Source: Anaeroplasma bactoclasticum (GTDB lineage Bacteria; Bacillota_I; Bacilli_A; ML615J-28; CAG-313). From it: a stretch of DNA of 46,442 bases. The stretch is taken from the NCBI GenBank assembly GCA_023667245.1, contig JAMPAL010000010.1, positions 1 through 46,442 of the forward strand, in the 5' to 3' direction. The translations under genes and the position numbers were made by a program. Within the stretch, counting starts at the first letter, position 1; each line of letters begins with the position of its first letter. The notes beneath the pieces were generated by a model. The model had not been told where the DNA came from. It made no database searches and worked only from the letters and a program-made list of their open reading frames with translations. Of the stretch, positions 1 through 8,910 are shown piece after piece.

Positions 1-49
1 CAAAAAAAGATGAAAAAAAACATGAATAGCACTTTTTTTAATGCAAAAA

Positions 50-87
50 ATAATGATGAAATAAAATCATTATACATCAATATGTAT
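50..87. other. Two small inverted repeats upstream of the first gene
   Basis: ATAATGAT (50-57) pairs with ATCATTAT (66-73), and ATACAT (72-77) pairs with ATGTAT (82-87). They share two bases, so they could be alternative hairpins. There is no T-run, so a terminator is not supported. They sit 30-65 bases before the lipoprotein start and could be leader structure or chance in AT-rich DNA. Confidence 0.25.
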
Positions 88-116
88 GAGTGTTTTATAT
101 TCAGAAAGGAGAAAAA

Positions 117-1112
117 ATGAAAAAAAGTTTATTGTGTATGATATGTTTTCTTTCTTTTTTAACAACATTTGTTGGTTGTAAAAAAAGAAAAATAACAGGT
201 ATTGAAGTAACTAATCATGAATTGGTAGTACTTAAAGGAAAAGAGTTAACTGGTTTAAAAGTCAACACTATTTTTGATGATGAATCAAAAGGCGATTTAA
301 TTGATGTAACTGCACAGATGATAACAGGCTATAATAAAGATCAAACAGGAAATCAAGAAATAAAAATTACTCATGAAGGTCAAGAATTTAAATACACTAT
401 TTTTGTTGCTGATAAAATCATATCTAATGCCACTGAATTAAGAGAAGCTTTAAAAAGCCAAAAAGATGGTGAAGCATTAGCATTGAAGAGTGGAACATAT
501 GATATGGACCGGGATGAAACGACAAAATATCAAGATCAAACAGGATTTTACTTTTTACTAACAGCTAACCGTCTATACCTTAAAGGTATTGGCAAAGTGG
601 TTATAAAAAGTAGTGTAGAGTCACCAAATACCGCATGGGCCAATCAAAATTTAGTTACAATTGCAGGAAATGAAACAACAATAGATGGCATTGATTTTCA
701 GTGTAAAAAAGAACCGAATAAAGTCATTGAAATTTTAGGAAAAAACACTACATTGAAAAATGTCGATATTGAACCTATCGATACAACTAAGTATGCTGGA
801 AGCATTTATTTAAGTACGCCTGAAGGAAATACTACCTTGGAAAATGTCAATTTAAAATATGGTCGTATTTCAACGACAGGTGCTGCTGGTTCAACGCTTA
901 CGTTAAAGAATGTGACAATTGACTTTGCGGGAGCACGTTTGGATGATACAACAAACGAAGCCAGTTATTGGGGATTTGATAATTCAAGATCTAAAATCAA
1001 AGTTACTGCAACCGATAGCAAAATATTTGTTTCAAAAGAATTTAAAGCATCCGATAATTATCAAAATTTTGTTGATCAAGTGCCAAGTGGATTATCAATA
1101 GTAGAAAAATAA
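117..1112 (+). CDS. Lipoprotein with Ig-like domain and right-handed beta-helix
   Basis: The 331-residue product begins with a lipoprotein signal peptide: Lys-rich start, hydrophobic core and a lipobox ending FVGC at about residue 21. It should therefore be anchored on the outer face of the membrane. Residues about 25-100 look like a bacterial Ig-like domain (IEVTNHELVVLKGKEL, then short beta strands). From about residue 110 the sequence turns into repeating short strands such as TTIDGIDF, TTLKNVDIE and TTLENVNL, typical of a pectate-lyase-type beta-helix. The start at 117 is chosen because an AAAGGAG ribosome site lies just upstream and the signal peptide begins there; an ATG at 90 in the same frame lacks one. 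No catalytic residues for a polysaccharide lyase are evident, so the substrate is unknown. A hairpin terminator follows. Confidence 0.75.
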   Translation: MKKSLLCMICFLSFLTTFVGCKKRKITGIEVTNHELVVLKGKELTGLKVNTIFDDESKGDLIDVTAQMITGYNKDQTGNQEIKITHEGQEFKYTIFVADKIISNATELREALKSQKDGEALALKSGTYDMDRDETTKYQDQTGFYFLLTANRLYLKGIGKVVIKSSVESPNTAWANQNLVTIAGNETTIDGIDFQCKKEPNKVIEILGKNTTLKNVDIEPIDTTKYAGSIYLSTPEGNTTLENVNLKYGRISTTGAAGSTLTLKNVTIDFAGARLDDTTNEASYWGFDNSRSKIKVTATDSKIFVSKEFKASDNYQNFVDQVPSGLSIVEK

Positions 1113-1127
1113 TCGCAGAAATACAAT

Positions 1128-1156
1128 GTCTTGTGAATTTTCACAAGACTATTTTT
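1128..1156 (+). terminator. Rho-independent terminator of the lipoprotein gene
   Basis: GTCTTGTGA (1128-1136) and TCACAAGAC (1141-1149) form a perfect 9-bp stem with an ATTT loop, followed by a T-rich run. It lies 16 bases after the lipoprotein stop codon. Confidence 0.8.
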
Positions 1157-1208
1157 ATAATGTCTGTATGCTAAAAAGAAGATAATGTTCATAAAAAGAA
1201 TTATCCAT

Positions 1209-1241
1209 TTGCTAGTAAAGTTTCAAAAGATATGATATAAT
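1209..1241 (+). promoter_or_regulatory. Extended -10 promoter for lysA
   Basis: TGATATAAT (1233-1241) is a perfect TGn extended -10 hexamer, 24 bases before the lysA start codon. A -35 element is weak: TTGCTA at 1209 is too far for the best -10. An extended -10 can work with a poor -35. No riboswitch-like leader fits in the short spacing. Confidence 0.55.
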
Positions 1242-1264
1242 ACAAGAAATAGTGGAGGTGTACT

Positions 1265-2551
1265 ATGAAACCAATAGGATTACACACAATTCAAAACGAA
1301 GCATATTTACATCATTATCGATTGACCGACTTGGCCAAGACCTATCAAACACCACTCTATGTGATGGATGAGGCTCAAATTAGAAAAGCAATTCAAGAAT
1401 TTAAAATATATTTTAAAAGTGAAGCTTTTGATTCTACGATAGTGTATGCATCAAAGGCTTTTTTTACGAAAGAATTTGCTAGGCTTATTGCGGAAGAGGG
1501 TTTGTATATGGATGCGGTTAGTCTAGGAGACTTATATGTAGCCAAAAAAGCCAATTTCCCCTTTGAACGTCTTGTGTTTCATGGTAATAATAAGTCGGAT
1601 GAAGAACTTGATTTCGCTGTTTCAAACGATGTAGGATGGATAGTAGTAGATAATTTATATGAATTAAGACATCTAAGTCAAATAGCAATAAAGTATCAAA
1701 AAATGATATCCATTTTAATACGGGTCAATCCTGGAATTGATGCGCATACCCATGAATATATTCAAACCGCAAAATTTACTTCCAAATTTGGTGAAAGTAT
1801 TTTTGATGAAGAACAGATAAAAAGCCTAATAAAGGTTTGTCAATCATCACCATGGATAGCATTAAAAGGGTTTCATGCCCATATTGGCTCCCAAATCCAT
1901 GAACCAGAAGCATTTGTAGAAGAAATCAAAAAAATGGTTGCTTTTCAAAATAAAATATCAACCACATATCAATTGGATTTACCAGTACTCAATTTAGGGG
2001 GAGGATTTGGTATCCAGTATGAGCAAAAAGAAAAAAATGTGGCTATTCCTGAAATGATGAAGATACTCAGTTCTGCCTTAGAAACGGCAATACTGGAAAA
2101 CCATTCTCAAATTAAACAAGTCATGATAGAACCAGGTAGAGCTATAGTAGGACCTGCAGGGATAACACTATATAAGGCTTCCCAGATTAAAAGCACTTTT
2201 GGTCAAAAAAATTATCTATTTATAGATGGTGGAATGACGGATAATATTCGACCTGCTTTGTACCATGCCATTTATGAATGTGATATTGCTAATAAGATGA
2301 ATCATCCAAAAGAAATTTTGGTTGATATTGTGGGAAAATGCTGTGAATCAGGTGATATCATTCGTAAAGATGTGATGATACCTCGTATAGATGAAAATGA
2401 TATTGTGGTAGTTTATGCAACAGGAGCATATAATTATTCGATGTCGTCTAATTATAATCATCTTTTGAAACCAGCAGTAATTCTAGTAGGCGAGGATATC
2501 AAAATACTCAGTAGAAGAGAGACATTAGATGATTTGTGTAAATTATTTTAA
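1265..2551 (+). CDS. lysA: Diaminopimelate decarboxylase
   Basis: The 428-residue protein has the usual length for this PLP enzyme, which decarboxylates meso-diaminopimelate to L-lysine in the last step of lysine synthesis in the cytoplasm. The PLP-binding lysine is K64 in VYASKAFFTKEF. The family motifs HAHIGSQ, LNLGGGFGI, the phosphate-binding EPGRAIVGPAG and the active-site CCESGDII are all present in order, as expected for a fold-type III TIM barrel followed by a beta domain. The start has a good GTGGAGGTG ribosome site. The gene is monocistronic as far as visible, flanked by a terminator upstream and its own promoter. Other alanine-racemase-fold decarboxylases are possible, but the CESGD motif and overall length favour lysA. 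Confidence 0.92.
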   Translation: MKPIGLHTIQNEAYLHHYRLTDLAKTYQTPLYVMDEAQIRKAIQEFKIYFKSEAFDSTIVYASKAFFTKEFARLIAEEGLYMDAVSLGDLYVAKKANFPFERLVFHGNNKSDEELDFAVSNDVGWIVVDNLYELRHLSQIAIKYQKMISILIRVNPGIDAHTHEYIQTAKFTSKFGESIFDEEQIKSLIKVCQSSPWIALKGFHAHIGSQIHEPEAFVEEIKKMVAFQNKISTTYQLDLPVLNLGGGFGIQYEQKEKNVAIPEMMKILSSALETAILENHSQIKQVMIEPGRAIVGPAGITLYKASQIKSTFGQKNYLFIDGGMTDNIRPALYHAIYECDIANKMNHPKEILVDIVGKCCESGDIIRKDVMIPRIDENDIVVVYATGAYNYSMSSNYNHLLKPAVILVGEDIKILSRRETLDDLCKLF

Positions 2552-2637
2552 ATCAAAGGATAGGAAATGGAAGTGAAAAGATGTTGATTTTATTTTAGAA
2601 TAATAAGATGGAAAATATAAAATAAGGAAGGAAAAAT

Positions 2638-4485
2638 ATGAAACAAAATTCTAAAAAAGGAGCAAAATATATAACGTACTTAATTGGTCGTTTTTTCCCA
2701 ATGCTTCTACTCATTTTAGTAATGTCAGCTATTGATTCTGCAACATATACGTATGTTTCAATGTTTATTAAATATATTATTGCGGTGTTGGATAATGATA
2801 TTCACGCCACAAACAATCTACCAGAATTTATTCTCAATTGGTTCAATTTGGGGCAAAGCGTATTGGACAAAGTATTGTACGCCAGTATAGGTTTATTCTT
2901 ATTCCAATTTATAAGGGGAGTATTTAAATTTTTAATGGGATTTTATCGTCAGTTTTTTGGAGAAGTATTAGCGAAAAAGATTCGGAAAGATATGTATCAT
3001 CATATACAGGCATTGCCTTATAGTTATCATAATAATGTAGATACAGGTGATTTAATTCAAAGATGCACTACAGATAATGATACTATTCGCAATTGTTTAT
3101 GCTCACAATTGCCCGAACTTGTTTCCATTTTTGCTGTATTGATCACAGCAGTATTTCAAATGTGGAAAATTAATCGTTTGCTGATGATGGTATCTTTGAT
3201 TATTGTACCCATTGCAGCAATCACATCTATTATTTTTTGTATTTATACAGAAAAGAAATTTGAGGAGATAGAAAAAGAAGAATCTAAGTTAATGTCAATT
3301 ATTCAAGAAAATATAGCAGGCGTAAGAGTCGTTAAAGCTTTCGCTAATGAGTCATTTGAAAAGGAAAAATTTGAAAAACAAAATTTAGTATATTCTACTA
3401 AAAATTTACATTTAAACAAAGTATCTGCCATTTTTTGGGGATTGAGTGATGCGTCAACATTGGTTCAGTATCTTATTACAATGACTACTTCAATATTTTT
3501 ATTGATACATAATCCTGGTGTTATTCGTGCCTCTGATATTGTTGCCATTATGATGTTATTGAGTTCGTATATATGGCCAGTACGTAGTCTAGGTCGAATT
3601 GTCAGTGACCTTGGTAAATGCAATGTAGCTGCTGGTAGAGTTAAAGAAATTTTAGACTTGAAAAGCGAATATGAAGAGGATTCAATTTTTCAGCCCGAAA
3701 TTCATGGTAAAATTGAATTTTCAAATGTTTCATTTCAATTTGATGATACAGACCAACATTTATTAAGTAACTTGAGTTTTCAAATTGAACCAGGTGAGAC
3801 TGTGGCCATCATTGGTAAAACGGGGAGTGGCAAAAGTACAATAGCTAAGATTTTAACTAGACTAATTGACTACCAAGAAGGCTCGATTTTAATTGATGGT
3901 CACGAATTGAAAGACATAAAGAAGGAATATATTCGAACTAAAATTGGATTAATTTTGCAAGAACCATTTTTATTTGCGAGAACTGTATACGATAATATTC
4001 GAATTACAAATGAAATGGTTGATCCAGAACGAATTACTGAAGTGGCGAAGATTGCATCCATCGAAAAAGACATTCGTAGCTTTGAAAAAGGATACGATAC
4101 TATGGTAGGTGAAAAAGGTGCTACTCTTTCTGGCGGACAAAAACAGCGTTTGGCGATTGCGAGAATGCTATTGATTGACAAGCCTATTTACATTTTTGAT
4201 GATTCATTGAGTGCTGTTGATACAGAAACGGATTTAATGATACGTCAGGCTTTGAAAAAACACAATCAAGCCACTACAATCATTATTACTCACCGGATTA
4301 CAACCGCCAAACAGGCTGACAAAATTATTGTACTTGAAAATGGGGGTGTTTCAGCGATTGGCACGCACGAAACGCTTGCGTATATGGAAGGCTTGTATCA
4401 AAAACTTTGGAACATTCAAGGAAATGCGGAGGCAGAATTCATGAATATTTTGAAAGAAGGAGGTGCAGTTGATGGTCATTGCTAG
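2638..4485 (+). CDS. ABC exporter subunit with degenerate Walker B (heterodimer half 1)
   Basis: The 615-residue fusion of a six-helix membrane domain and an ATPase domain belongs to the multidrug/lipid exporter family. The ATPase part shows Walker A GKTGSGKST (about residue 395), Q-loop ILQEPFLF, signature LSGGQKQR and switch histidine THR. The residue after the Walker B aspartate is Asp rather than the usual catalytic Glu (IFDDSLSAVD). This is the hallmark of the non-catalytic half of heterodimeric exporters such as TM287/288 and BmrCD. A GGAAGG ribosome site precedes the ATG. The next gene overlaps its end by 14 bases and encodes the complementary half, so the two should form one export pump in the cell membrane. 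The substrate (drug, peptide or lipid) cannot be told from sequence. Confidence 0.88.
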   Translation: MKQNSKKGAKYITYLIGRFFPMLLLILVMSAIDSATYTYVSMFIKYIIAVLDNDIHATNNLPEFILNWFNLGQSVLDKVLYASIGLFLFQFIRGVFKFLMGFYRQFFGEVLAKKIRKDMYHHIQALPYSYHNNVDTGDLIQRCTTDNDTIRNCLCSQLPELVSIFAVLITAVFQMWKINRLLMMVSLIIVPIAAITSIIFCIYTEKKFEEIEKEESKLMSIIQENIAGVRVVKAFANESFEKEKFEKQNLVYSTKNLHLNKVSAIFWGLSDASTLVQYLITMTTSIFLLIHNPGVIRASDIVAIMMLLSSYIWPVRSLGRIVSDLGKCNVAAGRVKEILDLKSEYEEDSIFQPEIHGKIEFSNVSFQFDDTDQHLLSNLSFQIEPGETVAIIGKTGSGKSTIAKILTRLIDYQEGSILIDGHELKDIKKEYIRTKIGLILQEPFLFARTVYDNIRITNEMVDPERITEVAKIASIEKDIRSFEKGYDTMVGEKGATLSGGQKQRLAIARMLLIDKPIYIFDDSLSAVDTETDLMIRQALKKHNQATTIIITHRITTAKQADKIIVLENGGVSAIGTHETLAYMEGLYQKLWNIQGNAEAEFMNILKEGGAVDGHC

Positions 4486-6436
4486 TATCATTATTTTTGT
4501 GGTCTTTACGGCTTTATGTATATATTGTCTTTTATCCAAACCGAAGAAAATGGTAGAAAGTAAAGAAATAGATAACATAAAAACAAATCAGAATGGTGAA
4601 GATGAAGAAGATGATTTTGAAAAAATTGATTTAAAAGTTTGGAAGAAAATAATAAAAATTATTGTTAAAGATAAAAAACTCATCATACAAATGATGATTG
4701 CTGTAGTATTACTTGCAGTTAATGATTTGGTTTATCCACTATTGAATCGGTATGCATTAGAACATTATTTTGGTGAACAACCTGATTTTGGGACCAAATG
4801 GATTTTTATTGGACTATATGCCTTTTTAGCTATTGCCTTAGGAATAACAGTTTGGAGTTTTATCCGTGCCGCATCAATTGTAGAAGAGAGTACAACAATT
4901 GAAATTAGAAAACAAGCATTTGATAAATTGCAGCGCTTATCATTTTCTTATTATGATACCAATTCAAGTGGATGGATTATGGCTAGAATGACTTCTGACG
5001 CTAGAAAACTTGCTTCTATTATTTCTTGGGGAATCGTTGATTTATTATGGGGATTGGTCTTAATGATTGGCATTTTGATCGTTAGTTTTGTTATTAATTG
5101 GCGGCTTGCCTTGATTTTACTTGCTTTAGTACCAGTATTTTTACTGTTAACATTATACTTTAGAAAAAAGATTTTAAGAGAATATCGTAGTGTGCGTAAA
5201 ATCAATTCAGAAATCACGGCTTCTTTTAATGAAAGTTTTATGGGCTCAAATGTTTCGAAAACACTCGTCTTAGAAGCGAAAAATGAAAAAGAATTTGATG
5301 TGACTATTGCCAAAATGAAAAGAAGGTCAATTCGTGCGGCTATTTTTTCATCTATCTTTTGGCCCACTATCCTAATATTAGGTTACTTTGGCGTTGCAGT
5401 TGTCGCAGTAGAGGGTGGCAAAATGGTATTAAGTGATGAATTAAAGGTACTTATTACGACAGGTACTCTCTATCTATTTCTAGATTATGCTATGCGTTTT
5501 TTTGATCCTGTAATGTCTATTGCGAGAATTATATCTGATTTTCAACAAGCTCAAGCATCAGCAGAAAGAGTGATATCCCTTATTGAAACAGTACCAGATG
5601 TAGCAGATTCACCTGAAGTCATTGAAAAATATGGTGATGTGTATCATCCTAAAATGGAAAATTGGGAAAATTTAGAAGGAGAGATCGAGTTTCAACAAGT
5701 GAGTTTCAAATATAAGGGGACTGATAAATATGTTCTAAAAGATTTTGACTTGAAAATTGAAAAAGGACAGGTGGTTGCTTTTGTTGGAGAAACAGGTTCC
5801 GGCAAAAGTACAATTATCAATTTGATTAGTCGCTTTTATGAGCCAAGTGAGGGAACGATTTTAATAGATGGCAAAAATTACAAGGAGAGATCTGTTGGGT
5901 GGTTACATCATCATCTAGGATATGTGCTTCAAACCCCGCATCTATTTAGTGGTAATATTTTAGAAAATGTGCGCTATGGTAGGTTAGATGCTACCGATGA
6001 AGAAGTAAAGCAAGCTTGTCAAATTGTCAATGCACATGAATTTATAGAAAAATTACCTAATGGCTATATGACAGATATAGGAGAAGGTGGTAATAAACTG
6101 TCCATTGGTCAAAAACAATTGCTCTCATTTGCCCGAGCATTATTGGCTAATCCCAAAATATTGATTCTAGATGAGGCCACATCCTCTATTGATACTGAGA
6201 ACGAAAAAATGATTCAAGATGCCATTGGTGTAGTTTTAAAAGGAAGAACAAGTTTGATGGTTGCACACCGGCTTTCTACTGTTGTAAATGCAGATAAAAT
6301 TATTGTTTTGCGTGAAGGGAAAATTCTAGAAATAGGGACTCATTTTGAATTGCTTCATCAAAAGGGCTATTACTTTAATTTATATAAAAATCAATTTCTT
6401 CAAGAATTTGAACAAAAGAGTATAAATTCAATTTAA
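4472..6436 (+). CDS. ABC exporter subunit with catalytic Walker B (heterodimer half 2)
   Basis: The 654-residue partner of the preceding subunit has Walker A GETGSGKST, canonical Walker B with catalytic Glu (ILDEATSSID) and switch histidine AHR, but an altered signature, LSIGQKQ. Paired with the upstream subunit this gives one intact and one degenerate ATP site, as in known asymmetric heterodimers. An extra N-terminal transmembrane helix (about residues 1-20) and an acidic linker (EDEEDDFEK) precede the six-helix core, which is unusual for the family. The ATG at 4472 is preferred because AAGGAGG lies 8 bases upstream; a GTG at 4463 is in frame but overlaps that ribosome site. The 14-base overlap with the first gene indicates translational coupling. 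Confidence 0.88.
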   Translation: MVIASIIIFVVFTALCIYCLLSKPKKMVESKEIDNIKTNQNGEDEEDDFEKIDLKVWKKIIKIIVKDKKLIIQMMIAVVLLAVNDLVYPLLNRYALEHYFGEQPDFGTKWIFIGLYAFLAIALGITVWSFIRAASIVEESTTIEIRKQAFDKLQRLSFSYYDTNSSGWIMARMTSDARKLASIISWGIVDLLWGLVLMIGILIVSFVINWRLALILLALVPVFLLLTLYFRKKILREYRSVRKINSEITASFNESFMGSNVSKTLVLEAKNEKEFDVTIAKMKRRSIRAAIFSSIFWPTILILGYFGVAVVAVEGGKMVLSDELKVLITTGTLYLFLDYAMRFFDPVMSIARIISDFQQAQASAERVISLIETVPDVADSPEVIEKYGDVYHPKMENWENLEGEIEFQQVSFKYKGTDKYVLKDFDLKIEKGQVVAFVGETGSGKSTIINLISRFYEPSEGTILIDGKNYKERSVGWLHHHLGYVLQTPHLFSGNILENVRYGRLDATDEEVKQACQIVNAHEFIEKLPNGYMTDIGEGGNKLSIGQKQLLSFARALLANPKILILDEATSSIDTENEKMIQDAIGVVLKGRTSLMVAHRLSTVVNADKIIVLREGKILEIGTHFELLHQKGYYFNLYKNQFLQEFEQKSINSI

Positions 6437-6440
6437 AAAA

Positions 6441-6469
6441 TTGACAGATTCAAACAGATTTGGTATAAT
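6441..6469 (+). promoter_or_regulatory. Consensus sigma-A promoter
   Basis: TTGACA (6441-6446) and TATAAT (6464-6469) are both perfect, separated by 17 bases, with a TGG extended -10. It lies 46 bases before the start of the small HNH-like gene and just after the stop of the ABC pair, so it drives the small gene independently. Confidence 0.9.
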
Positions 6470-6514
6470 ATTCATATAAAGTTTTTTCACAAGTGACGAT
6501 AGGGTGGTGAGCAC

Positions 6515-6829
6515 ATGACAAAAGAAGATGCTTTAAAAATATGGCTACATGAATTTGGTGATGTTGATTACGCACATGATTTCACTGGACGTAAAATTAA
6601 GCGTGCAGATTATTTAGTTGAAAATCAAGTGGGCTGGGTTGTCTCTTATGTTTGCCCGCTAGAATTAGGCGGACCTGACAATGAAGGGAATACGATTATT
6701 TTGAATCACAATACTGCATATGAAAAAGCCAATCATTTTCCTGATTTTGAGGTTGTGGGCAAAAGATATACCATTTGTCATGATGAAGAAGACGATTTCT
6801 ATTATATCGAAAAAATACTAGAAGATTAA
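6515..6829 (+). CDS. Small HNH-fold-like protein, function unknown
   Basis: This is a 104-residue acidic soluble protein. The middle (about residues 45-75: GWVVSYVCPLELGGPDNEGN then IILNHNTAYEKAN) follows the layout of HNH nucleases, W-x-I-D-H-x-x-P-x-x-x-G-G-x-x-x-x-x-N-L. The first His position is occupied by other residues and no zinc cysteine pairs are present, so nuclease activity is doubtful. It is more likely a degenerate, conserved small protein of that fold. It has its own near-perfect promoter and its own terminator, so it is a strongly transcribed single gene. The start ATG at 6515 has a GGTGGTGA ribosome site. I do not recognise a function. Confidence 0.65.
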   Translation: MTKEDALKIWLHEFGDVDYAHDFTGRKIKRADYLVENQVGWVVSYVCPLELGGPDNEGNTIILNHNTAYEKANHFPDFEVVGKRYTICHDEEDDFYYIEKILED

Positions 6830-6835
6830 AAAATA

Positions 6836-6866
6836 AAAAGCAATATATCTAGGTATATTGCTTTTT
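6836..6866 (+). terminator. Rho-independent terminator after the HNH-like gene
   Basis: AGCAATATA (6839-6847) pairs with TATATTGCT (6854-6862) around a 6-base loop. The stem is flanked by an A-run before and a T-run after, so it could act in both directions. Confidence 0.85.
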
Positions 6867-6915
6867 ACAAATATATAAACGATTAATAGAGGAGAAGAAA
6901 AAGATTTTAACGTCT

Positions 6916-6947
6916 GATGAAGAAAACTTCATCAAGGTTTTAACCTT
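6916..6947. other. Two adjacent small hairpins upstream of rsmD
   Basis: GATGAAG (6916-6922) pairs with CTTCATC (6927-6933) around AAAA. Directly after it AAGGT (6934-6938) can pair with ACCTT (6943-6947). They sit in the 170-base gap between the HNH-like gene and rsmD. No T-run follows, so termination is unlikely. A leader structure is possible but unproven. Confidence 0.35.
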
Positions 6948-7001
6948 TACAAAGATAGTATGTGCTAAAAAATTTATTTTATACATTAAAGAGGAAAAAA
7001 T

Positions 7002-7550
7002 ATGCGAATTATTGCAGGAAAATATAGAAGTAGAAAATTAAAAACATTAGAAGGAATGTCCACAAGACCAACATTAGATCAAACCAAAGAAGCCATTTTT
7101 AGTAGTTTGGGTGGATATATTACGGGATTTAAGGTGTTAGATGTATTTGGTGGAAGCGGTGCTTTATCTTTAGAATCAATAAGTAGAGGGGCTGAGGTTT
7201 CCTATATTATTGATGAAAATCCTGCGGCAATCCGAATTATCAAAGAAAACGCAATCCTTTTAGGGATAAAAGATGAATTGAAAGTTTTTCAAGGAAATTA
7301 TACAGCAGTAATAGACCGTTTTAAACATATGAAATTTGACATAGTTTTTTTGGATCCCCCTTTTCGAATGAAGGTGATTGATGAATTGACCATGTATCTA
7401 ATCGAAAATGATATGATTGAATCAGGAGGATATATTGTAAGTGAATATCCAAAAGAAGATGTAGTCAACAAACATTATTCAGGGTATCATGTAAAATTAT
7501 GTCGAAGATATGCAAGTAGCGAAGTATTGATTCTTGAGAAGGAGGAGTAA
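7002..7550 (+). CDS. rsmD: 16S rRNA (guanine(966)-N2)-methyltransferase
   Basis: The 182-residue SAM-dependent methyltransferase normally modifies G966 of 16S rRNA in the 30S subunit. The N-terminal IIAGKYRSRKLK and TRPTLDQTKEAIFSSLG are family signatures. Motif I DVFGGSGALSLE is at residues 47-58 and the base-flipping/catalytic DPPF at 118-121. It is followed after one base by coaD, the classical Bacillota arrangement (ylbH-ylbI), so the pair is probably co-transcribed. The ATG is preceded by AAAGAGG. Confidence 0.93.
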   Translation: MRIIAGKYRSRKLKTLEGMSTRPTLDQTKEAIFSSLGGYITGFKVLDVFGGSGALSLESISRGAEVSYIIDENPAAIRIIKENAILLGIKDELKVFQGNYTAVIDRFKHMKFDIVFLDPPFRMKVIDELTMYLIENDMIESGGYIVSEYPKEDVVNKHYSGYHVKLCRRYASSEVLILEKEE

Positions 7551-7551
7551 A

Positions 7552-8025
7552 ATGAGAATAGGTATATATCCTGGTACTTTTGATCCTGTAACCAATGGTC
7601 ATTTAGACATCATTAAAAGAGGAGCAGTTTTATTTGATAAACTATATATTTTAGTAGCCAATAATATTAACAAGCATACGCTATTTAGTGTAGATGAGCG
7701 AATTCAATTGCTAAAAGATGCAGTTGCCGAATGGCCTAATGTAGAGGTGGTAACAAGCCCACTACTGACAGTAGAATTTGCGGCAAGTGTAGGTGCTACA
7801 GCGATGTTAAGAGGGCTTCGTATGGTCAGTGATTTTGAATATGAGTTACAAATGGCAACGTTAAATAAGAATTTAAATAATCAAATTGAAACGATATTTA
7901 TTATGAGTTCACATGAATATTCATTTCTATCATCCAGCAGTGTAAAAGAAATTGCTCGTTTCAATGGTGATGTATCTCGTTTTGTACCACGACATGTTGA
8001 AGTGGCATTACAGAAAAAAAGATAA
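7552..8025 (+). CDS. coaD: Phosphopantetheine adenylyltransferase
   Basis: The 157-residue enzyme transfers AMP from ATP to 4'-phosphopantetheine, giving dephospho-CoA in coenzyme A synthesis. The nucleotidyltransferase TxGH motif is TNGH (residues 14-17) in GTFDPVTNGH, and the C-terminal SSSSVKEIA motif is present. Length and order match the family. The start at 7552 has GGAGGAG just upstream, embedded in the end of rsmD; an in-frame start 18 bases earlier would add a non-conserved leader. The gene converges with the minus-strand YlbJ-like gene and the two overlap by 18 bases at their 3' ends. Confidence 0.94.
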   Translation: MRIGIYPGTFDPVTNGHLDIIKRGAVLFDKLYILVANNINKHTLFSVDERIQLLKDAVAEWPNVEVVTSPLLTVEFAASVGATAMLRGLRMVSDFEYELQMATLNKNLNNQIETIFIMSSHEYSFLSSSSVKEIARFNGDVSRFVPRHVEVALQKKR

Positions 8026-8910
8026 ACATAAGTAAATAGAAAGGCAAACTAGTGTAGTTGCTAAAGCATGAATGATTCTTGTTTTAGCAAATGGTGCAAA
8101 GGGAAGCCTTTCTTTTTTTAATGTATGAAAGACTTGTAGCCAAATGGCAAAACCATTTATAGAAATAAGCATATTTGTCATACCTAATTGTAATATATCC
8201 CATTTTATATATTTCGATACATGATGTAATCCAAGAGATATCTCAAGAAAATCTAGTGCATAGGGTAAAATAGATAAAGGTATCTTCTCAAATGGTAATT
8301 TAATAATGGTAATGATACACATTGTAGCGAGAATTTTTAATAAAATTTGAGGTAGACTATCAATCATTTCAAAAAGTGTATGCGTGTAACTTTGATAGGG
8401 AAGAGGTGAAGATGAAAAATCAGCCCTGCTGAGTTTTTTTGACCTTCTCTGATACAAAAATACTGATACAAGTACTTGACTTGCAAAAACAAGGGGCACA
8501 AAAGAAACACATACCATTGATAGTACGAATAGGGGCGATATATAAGAACAACTAGAATAAAGCAGAGTGCCTTGATGATGAGAAATCTCTTTTCTTTGAA
8601 TCGCCTTTGTAATAAGAATAGTAGATGTAGGTGCTCCGGTAAAAAAACTAACAACAAATAAAGATAATGCCTTTTCATTTTCAAAATAAATGAAAGAATT
8701 AATCCAAGGATAAATCATTTTGCTGCATAGGGGATGCACAACGACTAATCCACTAACAATTACCATTGGAATAATACTTGGAATAACCTTATGAAGCCAT
8801 AAATCCAGTGTAAAGATTAAATTTGTGCTTACTTCAAGGGAATGAGTAAGCACAAATAAAAGAAGAAATAGGCAATAAATTGCAATTAAAAATTGAAACC
8901 ATTTTTTCAT
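8008..8910 (-). CDS. YlbJ-like polytopic membrane protein
   Basis: The 300-residue protein has about eight hydrophobic helices. Its layout, an early VIPSIIPMVIVSGL segment and a conserved FFTGAPTSTILITKAIQ loop, resembles the sporulation membrane protein YlbJ and related nucleoside-recognition (gate) domain proteins. In Bacillus ylbJ sits immediately beside coaD, and here the gene also abuts coaD but on the opposite strand, which supports the assignment. Its start codon overlaps the stop of the upstream amidase gene (ATGA), so the two are translated together. Whether this organism sporulates cannot be decided from the window; the transported substrate is unknown. Confidence 0.7.
   Translation of the reverse strand: MKKWFQFLIAIYCLFLLLFVLTHSLEVSTNLIFTLDLWLHKVIPSIIPMVIVSGLVVVHPLCSKMIYPWINSFIYFENEKALSLFVVSFFTGAPTSTILITKAIQRKEISHHQGTLLYSSCSYISPLFVLSMVCVSFVPLVFASQVLVSVFLYQRRSKKLSRADFSSSPLPYQSYTHTLFEMIDSLPQILLKILATMCIITIIKLPFEKIPLSILPYALDFLEISLGLHHVSKYIKWDILQLGMTNMLISINGFAIWLQVFHTLKKERLPFAPFAKTRIIHALATTLVCLSIYLCLSFFL

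Noticed and set aside
4463-4471. GTG start of the second ABC subunit at 4463
   Set aside because: That GTG overlaps the AAGGAGG ribosome site; ATG 4472 is ideally placed 8 bases after it.
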